A stretch of 38,515 nucleotides of DNA from Bacteroidia bacterium (GTDB lineage Bacteria > Bacteroidota > Bacteroidia > Palsa-965), in contig JAKLJE010000030.1 in NCBI GenBank assembly GCA_023151315.1, positions 1 through 38,515 of the forward strand, read 5' to 3'. The notes under the pieces were generated by a model. That model did not search any database and was not told where the DNA came from. It saw only the letters and a program-made list of their open reading frames with translations. The position numbers were made by a program, and so were the translations under genes. Position 1 is the stretch's first letter. The number at the start of each line of letters is the position of its first letter. Shown here one piece after another: positions 7,818 through 17,113 of this stretch.

Positions 7818-8360
7818 TTACGCTACTGCCGGAACAACTTTGGCGAACTGTACATTCGCTGCAATTTTTACATCATCACTTACAACAATACTTCCTGCTT
7901 CTGTGATTCCGTCCCAATGCAAGCCGAATTCTTTACGCTTGATCACACCTGAAACTTCAAATCCTGCTTTCAGATTGCCGTAGAAATCTTTCTGCATTCC
8001 ACCGAACTCTACATTCAGCGTTACCGGTTTCGTTGTTCCGCGAATAGTGAGTTTACCATGAAGTTTGTAAGTGTCATCACCTGTCTTTTCCATTTTCTCA
8101 GAAACGAAATCAATTGTCGGGTGATTTGCAGCATCAAAAAAGTCTGCGCTCTTCAAATGTCCGTCACGCTGATCATTTCCGGTTGTAATGCTGTTCACAT
8201 CTGCACTGAAATGAACTGATGCGGTTTCGAAAGAATCTCCTTCAGTTTCAACTTCAGCAGAGTAAGTACCGAAAGTGCCTGTTGCTGTTGAGATCAAAAG
8301 GTGTTTTACTTTGAACTGCACATCTGAATGCAGTGTATCAATTGTCCATTTATTTTTCAT
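7818..8360 (-). CDS. YceI-family lipocalin-like protein, cytoplasmic form
   Basis: A 180-residue protein with the YceI layout: opening W-x-I-D-x-x-H-S-x-x-x-F (residues 5-16), 'FGTYSAEVETE', the central HPTIDFVSE strand (about 81-89), 'GKLTIRGTTKPVTLNVEF' and the closing EFGLHWDG...VSDDVKI strand pair. YceI proteins form an extended beta-barrel that binds long isoprenoid or amphipathic ligands. Secreted members have a signal peptide, whereas this one begins directly with MKNKWTIDTLHS, so it should stay in the cytoplasm. It is a single-gene unit with a -7 box and a palindrome upstream and a shared terminator downstream. Confidence 0.92.
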   Translation of the reverse strand: MKNKWTIDTLHSDVQFKVKHLLISTATGTFGTYSAEVETEGDSFETASVHFSADVNSITTGNDQRDGHLKSADFFDAANHPTIDFVSEKMEKTGDDTYKLHGKLTIRGTTKPVTLNVEFGGMQKDFYGNLKAGFEVSGVIKRKEFGLHWDGITEAGSIVVSDDVKIAANVQFAKVVPAVA

Positions 8361-8382
8361 GTCTGTTTGTTTTTAAACAGGA

Positions 8383-8417
8383 CAAAGATACAAATAATTT
8401 ATATGTATCTACATATA
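8383..8417 (-). promoter_or_regulatory. yceI-like gene promoter with overlapping palindrome
   Basis: TATCTTTG on the minus strand (8390-8383) is a perfect TAnnTTTG, 22 bases upstream of the ATG. At 8400-8417 lies TATATGTATCTACATATA, a palindrome with 8-base arms and a 2-base centre that covers the place where the -33 box should be; no TTG is seen there. The placement suggests an operator for a dimeric repressor or activator, of unknown identity. The rest of the 238-base gap up to 8598 shows no further gene; a TTCCTTTG at 8463-8470 (one mismatch to the -7 box) is a weak candidate for the next gene's promoter. Confidence 0.5.
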
Positions 8418-8598
8418 TTTTAAAGTTTTGTTATCGTTACCAAATCGCGTTTAATCCCACGATTCCTTTGTTTTATACTGCTATTTAACGGAAACCATCG
8501 AATTCCGAAGATTTTGGGGCTAACGATTTCCCTGCATTTTCAGAACATCCATGCACAAGTGCGCGTATACACAGGACTAACCAGGCAAACACGCGCTT

Positions 8599-11500
8599 AT
8601 GATGAAACGTTACTCACTCCGTTGGGGATTGCTTGCTCTTTTCTGTACTTCAATTCTCAGTCTATCTACTTCGCATGTTCATGCGCAACAAGGCAATGAG
8701 TTCTGGTTAGCTCCGCCAGATGTTACTGATCTTCATAATCCGCCCGGGGGAGAACCCTTGTATCTGATCTGCTCTTCTGCAGGAGCTGCAACAACTGTTA
8801 CGGTCAGTCAACCTGCTAATGGAGCTTTCGTTCCCATTGTCGTAAATATTCCTGCGAATCGCTCCTCACGTATTAATCTCACAGCGTTTAAAACTTCTCT
8901 TGAAACGCGACCCACCAACACAGTACTTAATACAGGCCTTCTTATTCAGGCAACAACTCCCATCACGTGTTACTATGAAGTCGCGAATACCAACAACACC
9001 GACATCTGGGCACTGAAAGGCCCAAACGGACTCGGTCAGGAATTTTACGTTCCGCTTCACAAACACGCACCTTTCTTCAACCACACTTTTGCTGCACCAC
9101 ATCAGGCGTATGCCTCATTCGATATTGTGGCAACACAAAACAATACGGTAGTTACAATATATTCTCCGGTTCCGGTTGATGGACATCCGGCTCTTCAACA
9201 GTTTTCGGTTACATTGAACCGAGGCCAAACGTATTCATGCGGATGGACCGGCGCTAATTACGAACAACCATCAACACATCCTTCAGGGGCTGTAGTGTTA
9301 TCTGATAAACCTGTTGCTGTTTCACTTAAAGATGATTCCAATCACAATCCGTCCGGCGGATGCTATGATCTCATGGGTGATCAACTCGTACCTGTTAACA
9401 TACTTGGCGAAGACTATATTGCTGTGAAAGGTTCGCTGAACAACACTGGTGATGAAAGTGTGATTATAACTGCGACACGCAATAACACACAGATTTTCAT
9501 TGACGGATCGCCGACTCCGGTTATTACTCTTTTCGCCGGAGAATATTACCGTGTGGATATGGATTATCTTGCCGCGAGCACAAACAATTCCGTTTACATT
9601 CATGCAACACAGCCTGTATACGCAGTGCATGTTACAGGTTTTGGCTGCGAGGCCGGAATGGCACTGCTTCCTCCGTTGAATTGCGCAGGTTCACAGGCAG
9701 TTAATTTTGTACGCTCTTCTAATCAAACTTTCTATGTTACGCTGCTTTGTCGAACTGCTGCAATTAATGCGTTTACAATAACGGGTCCCGGAACAGCAAC
9801 AATCAATCCTGCTTCTTTTGTCGTTGTACCCGGAACGGCAGGAGTATGGAGTGCTGCTCGTATTCAATACAACACAACACAGATCCCTGTCGACTCAACG
9901 TTTCGCGTTTCCAACTCTGCAGATGTATTTGCTTTGGGTCTTATAAACGGAGGAGGAGCAACCGGATGTCGATATGGTTACTTTTCTGAGTTTGTTGCAC
10001 CTATAACTGTTAATGCGAACGTCAATCAAACTATATGTGCCAACACAACCGCAACTTTGGCGGGAAGTATTGCTGGCGGAACTACAACCGGAATTTGGTC
10101 ATCTTCCGGAACCGGAACATTCTCTCCGTCAAACACCGCTCTTAACGCAGTGTACACTCCCAGTTCAGGTGATGCTGCCGTTGGTACAGTAACATTAACA
10201 TTAACCTCTACAGGTGCGTGTAATCCTGTGTCTGATCAGATGGTACTTACGATTACACCTGCACCTACTGCTAATGCGGGACCCGATCAATCTAAATGCC
10301 GCAATAACGCCGCAACAACATTAAATGGGGCCGTCACGGTTGCAACAGGCGGTGTATGGACCGGAGGTGGCGGCACTTTCAGTCCGGGGAACAACGTCCT
10401 AAATCCTGTTTACACTCCAACGCCGGCCGAACTCACTGCAGGTAGTGTTCTTCTTACACTAACAACAACAGGCAACGGATTATGCAATCCGGTTAGTGAT
10501 AACATCCTTATAACATTCACACCTTCGCCTATTGTCAATGCAGGTGCAGATATTACGCGGTGCGGTAATAATCCTGCTGCAACGCTGAATGGCACAGTGA
10601 GTGGTGCTACTGGTGGAGTTTGGACAGGAGGAGGAGGCAGCTTTACACCTTCTGCAACTGCACTCAACGCGGTTTATACTGCAAGTCCCGCAGAGGTTGC
10701 TGCAGGAAGTGTAGTGCTGACCTTAACTTCTACCGGAAACGGAACGTGCAACTCCGTAAGCGATCAAGTCACGATTTTCTTCACCGCGCCTCCAACTGCA
10801 AATGCAGGAGTGGATCAAACTAAATGTGCAAACAATGCCGCAACAACGCTCGCGGGTTCAGTTACAGTTGCAAGCGGCGGACAGTGGTCCGGAGGGCTCG
10901 GAACTTTCACCCCGAATAACAATGCGCTGAATGCAGTTTACACACCAACAGCTCCGGAAATCGCAGGTGGCAGTATTACGCTCACATTGACCACAACCGG
11001 AAATGGAACATGCACGGCAGTAACAGATCAAATGACGATCTTCTTTACGCCTGCTCCAGCTGTCAACGCAGGAGTTGATCAAACGGTTTGTGCAAATAAC
11101 CCGAACGTAACACTGAATGGTTCGTTCGCAGTTGCAAGCGGTGCCGCTTGGACCGGAGGCTCCGGCACGTATTCTCCGAACAACACAACAATGAATGCAG
11201 TGTACACGCCTTCCGTTGCAGAACGACTTGCAGGAACAGTTACGCTGACACTTACTACAACAGGAAACGGAACATGTACAGCAGTAAGTGATCAGATGGT
11301 AATCACCATCACACCTGCCCCTACAGTAAGCGCAGGAGCTGATCAAACTAAATGTGCGAACAATGCTTCAACTGTTCTCGCAGGTACTGTAACTGTTGCT
11401 ACGGGAGCGACGTGGTCAGGCGGCGCAGGAACATTCTCTCCTTCAACGGCGGCACTCAACGCAACGTACACACCAACGCCAGGTGAAATTGCCGGCGGCA

Positions 11501-14500
11501 GCGTAACGCTTACGCTGACAACTACCGGCAATGGTACATGTAATGCCGTGACGGATCAAATGACCATATTCTTCACGCCGGCTCCGACTGCCAATGCAGG
11601 TCCTGATCAAACCAAATGCGGAAACAACGCAGCAACTACTTTAGCGGGAAGCGTAACTATTGCCTCCGGCGGACAATGGTCAGGAGGCCTCGGAATTTTC
11701 GCACCGAACAACAATACTCTGAATGCTGTCTACACTCCAACACTTGCTGAGATTGCATCAGGAAGTGTTACGCTCACACTAAGCACAACTGGTAACGGAA
11801 CCTGTTCCGCAGTCACAGATCAGATGACAATATTCTTCACGCCTGCACCAACCGTGAATGCAGGACCGGATGCGAATGTGTGCGCGAACAACTCTTCAGT
11901 AACATTAAACGGTTCATTCACTGTTGCCGGAGGTGTTGCCTGGTCAGGTGGATCTGGAACTTTCAATCCAAACAACACAACTCCGAATGCAGTATATACG
12001 CCGAGTGCACCTGAAATTCTTGCCGGTTCTGTTACGCTCACGCTTACTACAACAGGAAACGGAACATGCTCCGCTGTCAGTGATCAGATTCTGATTACAA
12101 TTTCACCGGCTCCGGTTGTGAACGCAGGGCCTGATATCAATTCTTGCGCAAACGCCGGTGCGTCGAACCTCAATGGACAGGTATTCAATGCCGGAGGCGG
12201 AACCTGGTCAGGCGGAGCCGGAACATTCTTCCCGAATGCCAATACGGTTAATGCAACGTATACACCTACGCCCGGAGAAATTGCCAGCGGACAAGTAACA
12301 CTCACACTTACATCAACAGGCAATGGAACTTGTAATGCGGTGAGCGATCAGATGGTAATATTTTATGCCCCGGCTCCGGTAGCAAATGCCGGAAGCAACC
12401 AAACGGTTTGCGGGAATAATTCAACCGTTACCCTGAATGGTGCTGTAAACTTCTGTGCGGGCGGCCAATGGTCCGGCGGACTGGGAATGTTCTCTCCTTC
12501 AAGCACAGCATTAGGTGCGACTTATACTCCGACAGTTGGCGAAGTTGCGGGAGGTTTTGTAGATCTGATTCTTACCACAACAGGCAACGGAACATGCAAC
12601 CCGGTGTCAGATACCGTTCGAATCTTCTATACTCCGGCACCGACAGTTGATGCAGGTAATGCTATCACAGCCTGCGCGAATAATTCAACAGTTACTTTGA
12701 GCGGAGCAGTTACAGTAGCTGCAGGTGGAATCTGGTCCGGAGGAAGCGGAACGTTCGTGCCTTCAAACACTGCGCTTAATGCACAATACAATCCTTCCCC
12801 GGGTGAAATCTCATCGGGATCTGTTACACTTTATCTTACGACAACCGGCAATGGAACTTGCTTGCCGGAAACTGACAGCGTGGTTATTACAATCACTCCG
12901 TCGCCTTCTGTAAATGCCGGATTGAGTCAAACAGTCTGCGTAACCAATCTCAATGTGTCGTTAAGCGGCAGTGTTTCGGGTCCGACAAACACAGGCGTAT
13001 GGACAACATCCGGAACAGGCACGTTCATTCCGAACAACACAACCTTGAACGCGACATATCAATGCAGTGCCGCAGACTCCGTATTCGGAAGTGTGATTCT
13101 CACTCTAACCTCAACCGGTAACGGTTCCTGCTTAGCAGTATCTGACTCCATGATGATTTATATCTTACCGGCAGGAACAGCAGCAGCAGGCAACAGCGTA
13201 ACCGTGTGCGGTAATAATGCAGCTGTTGCACTCAACGGAGTTGTGGCAGGTGGCGCAACTACCGGTACGTGGGGCTCTACGGGCACCGGCATATTCACTC
13301 CATCAGCCACTGCACTTAACGCAACTTACGTTCCGAGCGGTTTCGACATTGCGAACGGCGGAGCAACATTATTCCTCACCGCAAACAGTTGTAATCTTGC
13401 CGTGGATAGTTTAACGGTCACTATTACACCGGCACCTGTAGTCAGTGCGGGAGTTGATCAAACAGTGTGCGCGTCAAGCATGACGACAACTCTTAACGGC
13501 ACAGTAAGCGGCGGTACAACAACCGGAATTTGGACAACAACCGGAAGCGGAACATTCTCTCCGTCTAACACCACGCTTAATGCAACATACAATCCAAGCG
13601 GAGCCGACTCCATTGCTCAAACTATTCTGTTAATTCTCACTTCTACAAATAATGGTTCTTGTCTTCCTGTTTCAGACACGATGACGCTGAATATCTTCCC
13701 TTCGGGCACAGCAAACGCAGGCGCGGATCAGATTGTATGCTCAAACAATGCGAACATATCACTCAATGGTGTCTTAGGTGGCGGCGCAACACAAGGCCTC
13801 TGGAGTACAACCGGCGACGGAGTATTTGTGCCGAACAGCACTGCTCTCAATGCGACATACATTCCGGGAAGTGGAGATTTAATTGCAGGAACAGTAAGTC
13901 TTGTTTTCTCTGCAACAAACAGCTGCAATACCGCAATCGATTTCATGAACGTTATCATCACTCCGGCTCCTTCAGTCGATGCAGGAGTGTCTCAATCCGT
14001 TTGCGGTGTTAATCCTGTTGTATTCCTTAACGGAAGCGTTGCCAACGCTACAGGTGCAACGTGGTCGGGCGGAGCCGGCACATTCTCTCCAAACAATACA
14101 ACGCTTAACGCAACATATGCTCCGTCCATTGCAGAACAAGCACAGGGTTATGTTCTCCTTACGCTTACTACAACAGGAAACGGGAATTGCAACGCTGAGC
14201 AAGACACTGTTACAATGTTCTTCACTCCGGGAATTGTTGTTAACGCGGGCGTTGACCAGCAAGTTTGTTTAAGCGCCAACTTTACCCAATTGCAGGGAAG
14301 CGTTTCGAACGGTTCAACTACGGGAGTCTGGTCAACTTTGGGATCGGGAACATTCTCGCCGAACGATAGTGCACTGAACGCAATATACACGTTCAGTGCA
14401 GCAGACACAGCCGCAGGAACTGTTACGTTGATTCTTACTTCAACCAACAACGGCGTATGCCCTGTAGAAACTGACACAGTAATAATTACGTTCGGGCCAA

Positions 14501-16092
14501 GCGCATTCGCGTTCGCCGGATTCGATCAATCCATCTGTGCGTCTGATACATTCATCAACCTGAATGGTTTTGTCACAGGAGGAGCAACAATCGGATATTG
14601 GTTGAGCTCGGGAACAGGAACATTTGTCCCTGATGACTCATTGCTTTCAACCGGGTACAGCGTTTCACCGAATGATATTTCAAACGGAAGCGTAACATTC
14701 TATCTGCAAACCATTGATCATGGTTCTTGCCTGCCCGGACTTGATACTGTTGTTTATTCAATCGCTCCGCTTTCTTTAGTGAACGCAGGCGGAAACATCA
14801 CAATTTGTTCCGACAACATGAGTGCTTCGCTCTCAGGAAATATATCAGGAGCATCAAGCACCGGCATTTGGTCAACACTTGGTTCAGGAACATTCGTTCC
14901 GAACAACACGACGTTGAATGCATCGTATATCCCGAGTGCATCTGATTCTCTTGCAGGAATTGTGTCGCTTGTCCTGAGCGCAACAAATACAGGATCATGT
15001 ATTCCTGATGCAGATACAATAACAGTGACCATCTCTAATCCTGCTGTTGTTAGCGCCGGACCGGATCAAACCGTTTGTTCACAAGGTGCAGCAGTTACGC
15101 TTTCTGGAGCTGTAAGCGTTGGTGCAACAACCGGAATCTGGACAACATCCGGAAGCGGAAGTTTTGCTCCGTCTAATACTGATCTGAACGCAGTCTATAC
15201 TCCGTCAATAAGCGATGTTGCTGCCGGAACCGTAACACTTGTTCTTACATCAACAGGCTCCGGAATTTGCACCGCACGAACGGATACAATGATCATTACA
15301 TTGATGCCGACAGCACTCGTGAATGCAGGACCGGATCGCATAATTTGCGGAGATCAGACAGACGTTCCTGTCAACGGTCTTGTTTCCGGAATCACCACTA
15401 CCGGAATCTGGACCACTACCGGATCAGGAACATTCTCTCCGAATGCAACTGCACTCAACGCAACATATTCACTGAGCACACAGGATGTGATAGCAGGCAG
15501 TGTAACATTGATTCTGACATCAACAGGCAACAGCATCTGTCCTGCTATGAGCGATACTCTTGTTATAACAGTAGAGCCTCTCCCGGTAGCAGCGTTCTCC
15601 GCCGTAGCAGACGATTCACTGAATGTTGACTTTACAGATCTCTCCACGGGCGCTGCGGCCTGGTTCTGGGATTTCGGTAACTCTTCAACCTCTACACAAC
15701 AAAACCCAAGTCAGAGTTATCAGACCGCAGGTTCATACACCGTTACTCTTGTGATTACAAGCAGCGGAGGCTGCTCCGATACCGCTGTTGCCGTTGTTAC
15801 TCCCGAAGAACAGATTATGACTCCCGTTGCAATACCGACTGGATTTACACCGAACGGCGACTCGAAGAATGATGTGTTGCACGTACTTGGCGGACCATTC
15901 TCCGAAGTTGACTTCCGCATCTATAACGATTGGGGCAATCTAGTTTACTCTACCACAGATCCGCTTGGAGGCTGGGACGGAACGTATCAGGGCAAGCCTC
16001 AACCTGGCGGCGTTTATATCTACACTGTTGTAGGTATTACAGTCGATGGTAATCCTGTTCGCATGAGCGGAAACGTAACACTGATTCGATAA
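8599..16092 (+). CDS. Giant T9SS-secreted repeat protein, IgGFc-binding-like head, type B sorting domain
   Basis: A 2497-residue surface or secreted protein. A signal peptide spans about 1-30, with cleavage near VHA-QQ; either ATG at 8599 or 8602 would serve. Residues about 31-465 begin with QGNEFWLAPP and resemble the IgGFc-binding-protein N-terminal domain found in large Bacteroidota proteins. Residues 471-2330 are 21 tandem Ig-like repeats. Residues 2331-2405 are a PKD domain (FSAVADDSLNVDFTDLS, WFWDFGN, GSYTVTL). The last 90 or so residues, starting AIPTGFTPNGDSKND and ending GNVTLIR, are the CHU_C/gliding-motility-associated tail that directs type B T9SS export. The next gene, six bases on, is a PorP/SprF homologue, the partner type known to be needed for such tails (SprB-SprF). 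An adhesive or structural filament role is inferred. Confidence 0.88.
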   Translation: MMKRYSLRWGLLALFCTSILSLSTSHVHAQQGNEFWLAPPDVTDLHNPPGGEPLYLICSSAGAATTVTVSQPANGAFVPIVVNIPANRSSRINLTAFKTSLETRPTNTVLNTGLLIQATTPITCYYEVANTNNTDIWALKGPNGLGQEFYVPLHKHAPFFNHTFAAPHQAYASFDIVATQNNTVVTIYSPVPVDGHPALQQFSVTLNRGQTYSCGWTGANYEQPSTHPSGAVVLSDKPVAVSLKDDSNHNPSGGCYDLMGDQLVPVNILGEDYIAVKGSLNNTGDESVIITATRNNTQIFIDGSPTPVITLFAGEYYRVDMDYLAASTNNSVYIHATQPVYAVHVTGFGCEAGMALLPPLNCAGSQAVNFVRSSNQTFYVTLLCRTAAINAFTITGPGTATINPASFVVVPGTAGVWSAARIQYNTTQIPVDSTFRVSNSADVFALGLINGGGATGCRYGYFSEFVAPITVNANVNQTICANTTATLAGSIAGGTTTGIWSSSGTGTFSPSNTALNAVYTPSSGDAAVGTVTLTLTSTGACNPVSDQMVLTITPAPTANAGPDQSKCRNNAATTLNGAVTVATGGVWTGGGGTFSPGNNVLNPVYTPTPAELTAGSVLLTLTTTGNGLCNPVSDNILITFTPSPIVNAGADITRCGNNPAATLNGTVSGATGGVWTGGGGSFTPSATALNAVYTASPAEVAAGSVVLTLTSTGNGTCNSVSDQVTIFFTAPPTANAGVDQTKCANNAATTLAGSVTVASGGQWSGGLGTFTPNNNALNAVYTPTAPEIAGGSITLTLTTTGNGTCTAVTDQMTIFFTPAPAVNAGVDQTVCANNPNVTLNGSFAVASGAAWTGGSGTYSPNNTTMNAVYTPSVAERLAGTVTLTLTTTGNGTCTAVSDQMVITITPAPTVSAGADQTKCANNASTVLAGTVTVATGATWSGGAGTFSPSTAALNATYTPTPGEIAGGSVTLTLTTTGNGTCNAVTDQMTIFFTPAPTANAGPDQTKCGNNAATTLAGSVTIASGGQWSGGLGIFAPNNNTLNAVYTPTLAEIASGSVTLTLSTTGNGTCSAVTDQMTIFFTPAPTVNAGPDANVCANNSSVTLNGSFTVAGGVAWSGGSGTFNPNNTTPNAVYTPSAPEILAGSVTLTLTTTGNGTCSAVSDQILITISPAPVVNAGPDINSCANAGASNLNGQVFNAGGGTWSGGAGTFFPNANTVNATYTPTPGEIASGQVTLTLTSTGNGTCNAVSDQMVIFYAPAPVANAGSNQTVCGNNSTVTLNGAVNFCAGGQWSGGLGMFSPSSTALGATYTPTVGEVAGGFVDLILTTTGNGTCNPVSDTVRIFYTPAPTVDAGNAITACANNSTVTLSGAVTVAAGGIWSGGSGTFVPSNTALNAQYNPSPGEISSGSVTLYLTTTGNGTCLPETDSVVITITPSPSVNAGLSQTVCVTNLNVSLSGSVSGPTNTGVWTTSGTGTFIPNNTTLNATYQCSAADSVFGSVILTLTSTGNGSCLAVSDSMMIYILPAGTAAAGNSVTVCGNNAAVALNGVVAGGATTGTWGSTGTGIFTPSATALNATYVPSGFDIANGGATLFLTANSCNLAVDSLTVTITPAPVVSAGVDQTVCASSMTTTLNGTVSGGTTTGIWTTTGSGTFSPSNTTLNATYNPSGADSIAQTILLILTSTNNGSCLPVSDTMTLNIFPSGTANAGADQIVCSNNANISLNGVLGGGATQGLWSTTGDGVFVPNSTALNATYIPGSGDLIAGTVSLVFSATNSCNTAIDFMNVIITPAPSVDAGVSQSVCGVNPVVFLNGSVANATGATWSGGAGTFSPNNTTLNATYAPSIAEQAQGYVLLTLTTTGNGNCNAEQDTVTMFFTPGIVVNAGVDQQVCLSANFTQLQGSVSNGSTTGVWSTLGSGTFSPNDSALNAIYTFSAADTAAGTVTLILTSTNNGVCPVETDTVIITFGPSAFAFAGFDQSICASDTFINLNGFVTGGATIGYWLSSGTGTFVPDDSLLSTGYSVSPNDISNGSVTFYLQTIDHGSCLPGLDTVVYSIAPLSLVNAGGNITICSDNMSASLSGNISGASSTGIWSTLGSGTFVPNNTTLNASYIPSASDSLAGIVSLVLSATNTGSCIPDADTITVTISNPAVVSAGPDQTVCSQGAAVTLSGAVSVGATTGIWTTSGSGSFAPSNTDLNAVYTPSISDVAAGTVTLVLTSTGSGICTARTDTMIITLMPTALVNAGPDRIICGDQTDVPVNGLVSGITTTGIWTTTGSGTFSPNATALNATYSLSTQDVIAGSVTLILTSTGNSICPAMSDTLVITVEPLPVAAFSAVADDSLNVDFTDLSTGAAAWFWDFGNSSTSTQQNPSQSYQTAGSYTVTLVITSSGGCSDTAVAVVTPEEQIMTPVAIPTGFTPNGDSKNDVLHVLGGPFSEVDFRIYNDWGNLVYSTTDPLGGWDGTYQGKPQPGGVYIYTVVGITVDGNPVRMSGNVTLIR
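10009..15588 (+). repeat. 21 tandem Ig-like coding repeats, about 88 residues each
   Basis: The array fills 5580 bases with no interruption; most units are 264 bases, a few 261-270. Each unit starts around V/A-N-A-G-x-D-Q and has a Cys near position 10, L-x-G-x-V near 18-22, W-S/T-G-G-x-G-T-F near 30-37, N-A-V/T-Y-T-P near 45-50, a T-L-T-L-T strand, a second Cys near 72 and a D-Q-M-x-I-x-x-x-P-A-P end. Every unit has both Cys, consistent with one disulfide per domain outside the cell. Units 4-11 show a further three-unit order (see findings). Units 12-21 mostly use a longer G-x-x-T-T-G-x-W-T-T-x-G-S-G-T-F form. Confidence 0.93.
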
Positions 16093-16098
16093 TCACAA

Positions 16099-17103
16099 AT
16101 GAAAAAAGATAACACAATGAAAAAGTTCGTAACCTTTTTAGCAGTGTTTGTTTGCATCATGGATGCTCACTCACAAGACTTTCATTTGTCGCAATACGAA
16201 ATGGCTCCGCTGTACTATAATCCGGCGGTCACGGGACTCTTCTTCGAAAAGGATGTGAAGATGCGCGTATGCGGGAGCTACAGATCACAATGGCAAAAGC
16301 TTCAGGGAAAACCTTACTCATCGGTAGCTGTTTCATGGGATATGCCTATGGATCGGTTTGGAATAGGTGTAATGATGATGGATCACATCGCCGGAACTTC
16401 CAACTTCGGAACATTCCAGTTTCTGGCAAGCGGTTCATATAAAATCACTGACAAAAGTCCGAATCACATCCTGACAACCGGTGTACAACTTGGTTTTTTT
16501 CAGAAGCGTTTTTCCGATGCTGCTCTTTTATTCGAAAACCAATACAATGAAACGGACGGATTGGATCCCAATGCTCCAAGTGGTGAATTGTTCCCGCGCA
16601 TGAGCTTGACACGTTTCGATGCGAACATGGGAATCTATTACAAATACATTGATAAAAACGGCAAGTTTGACCCATCAGTCGGAATCGGTATTTACCACCT
16701 GACAATGCCCAATGAATCGTTCACCGGACAAAAACACCGGCTTCCGATTCGATGGGCAGCAACAGCTGCATGCGATATTCATGCAAGAGAGGATTTGACC
16801 TTCACTCCCAACGCCCTTTTCATGTATCAGCGCAAAGCAATGGAAATAAACGCCGGGCTGTTGGTTACCTACGCTGTGCCAGATTCATACTACAGTCTCA
16901 TTGCCGGCGGTTCCTATCGTCACAAAGATGCTGCAGTGATACACATTGGGTTTAAGCAAGGCGGAAACACATTCCGCATCAGTTACGACATCGTCACCAG
17001 CAACCTCAAAAACTTTGGCGGTCGCCGCGGAGGATTTGAAATGGGAGTAATCTACACCGGCATCGGTAAGGGCAGCGGGCGCAACGTCAGAAGTTCGAGT
17101 TGA
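16099..17103 (+). CDS. PorP/SprF-family T9SS outer-membrane protein
   Basis: A 334-residue protein with a signal peptide (cleavage near AHS-QDF; the true start may be ATG 16117, which gives a cleaner signal). It has the family hallmark Q-D-F-H-L-S-Q-Y-x-x-A-P-L-Y-Y-N-P-A-V-T-G at 26-46, followed by alternating amphipathic strands typical of an outer-membrane beta-barrel. PorP/SprF proteins associate with T9SS, and SprF is required for delivery of the type B cargo SprB in Flavobacterium. The gene starts six bases after the stop of the giant type B cargo gene, so the two are almost certainly one operon and a cargo-partner pair. There is no terminator in the 10-base gap before the convergent PhoH-family gene. 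Confidence 0.92.
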   Translation: MKKDNTMKKFVTFLAVFVCIMDAHSQDFHLSQYEMAPLYYNPAVTGLFFEKDVKMRVCGSYRSQWQKLQGKPYSSVAVSWDMPMDRFGIGVMMMDHIAGTSNFGTFQFLASGSYKITDKSPNHILTTGVQLGFFQKRFSDAALLFENQYNETDGLDPNAPSGELFPRMSLTRFDANMGIYYKYIDKNGKFDPSVGIGIYHLTMPNESFTGQKHRLPIRWAATAACDIHAREDLTFTPNALFMYQRKAMEINAGLLVTYAVPDSYYSLIAGGSYRHKDAAVIHIGFKQGGNTFRISYDIVTSNLKNFGGRRGGFEMGVIYTGIGKGSGRNVRSSS

Positions 17104-17113
17104 ACGGGAAAAA

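Noticed and set aside
10410-15647. Minus-strand frames of 60-160 codons inside the 21-repeat gene
   Set aside because: Same explanation: periodic antisense frames with no domain features, fully covered by the real gene.
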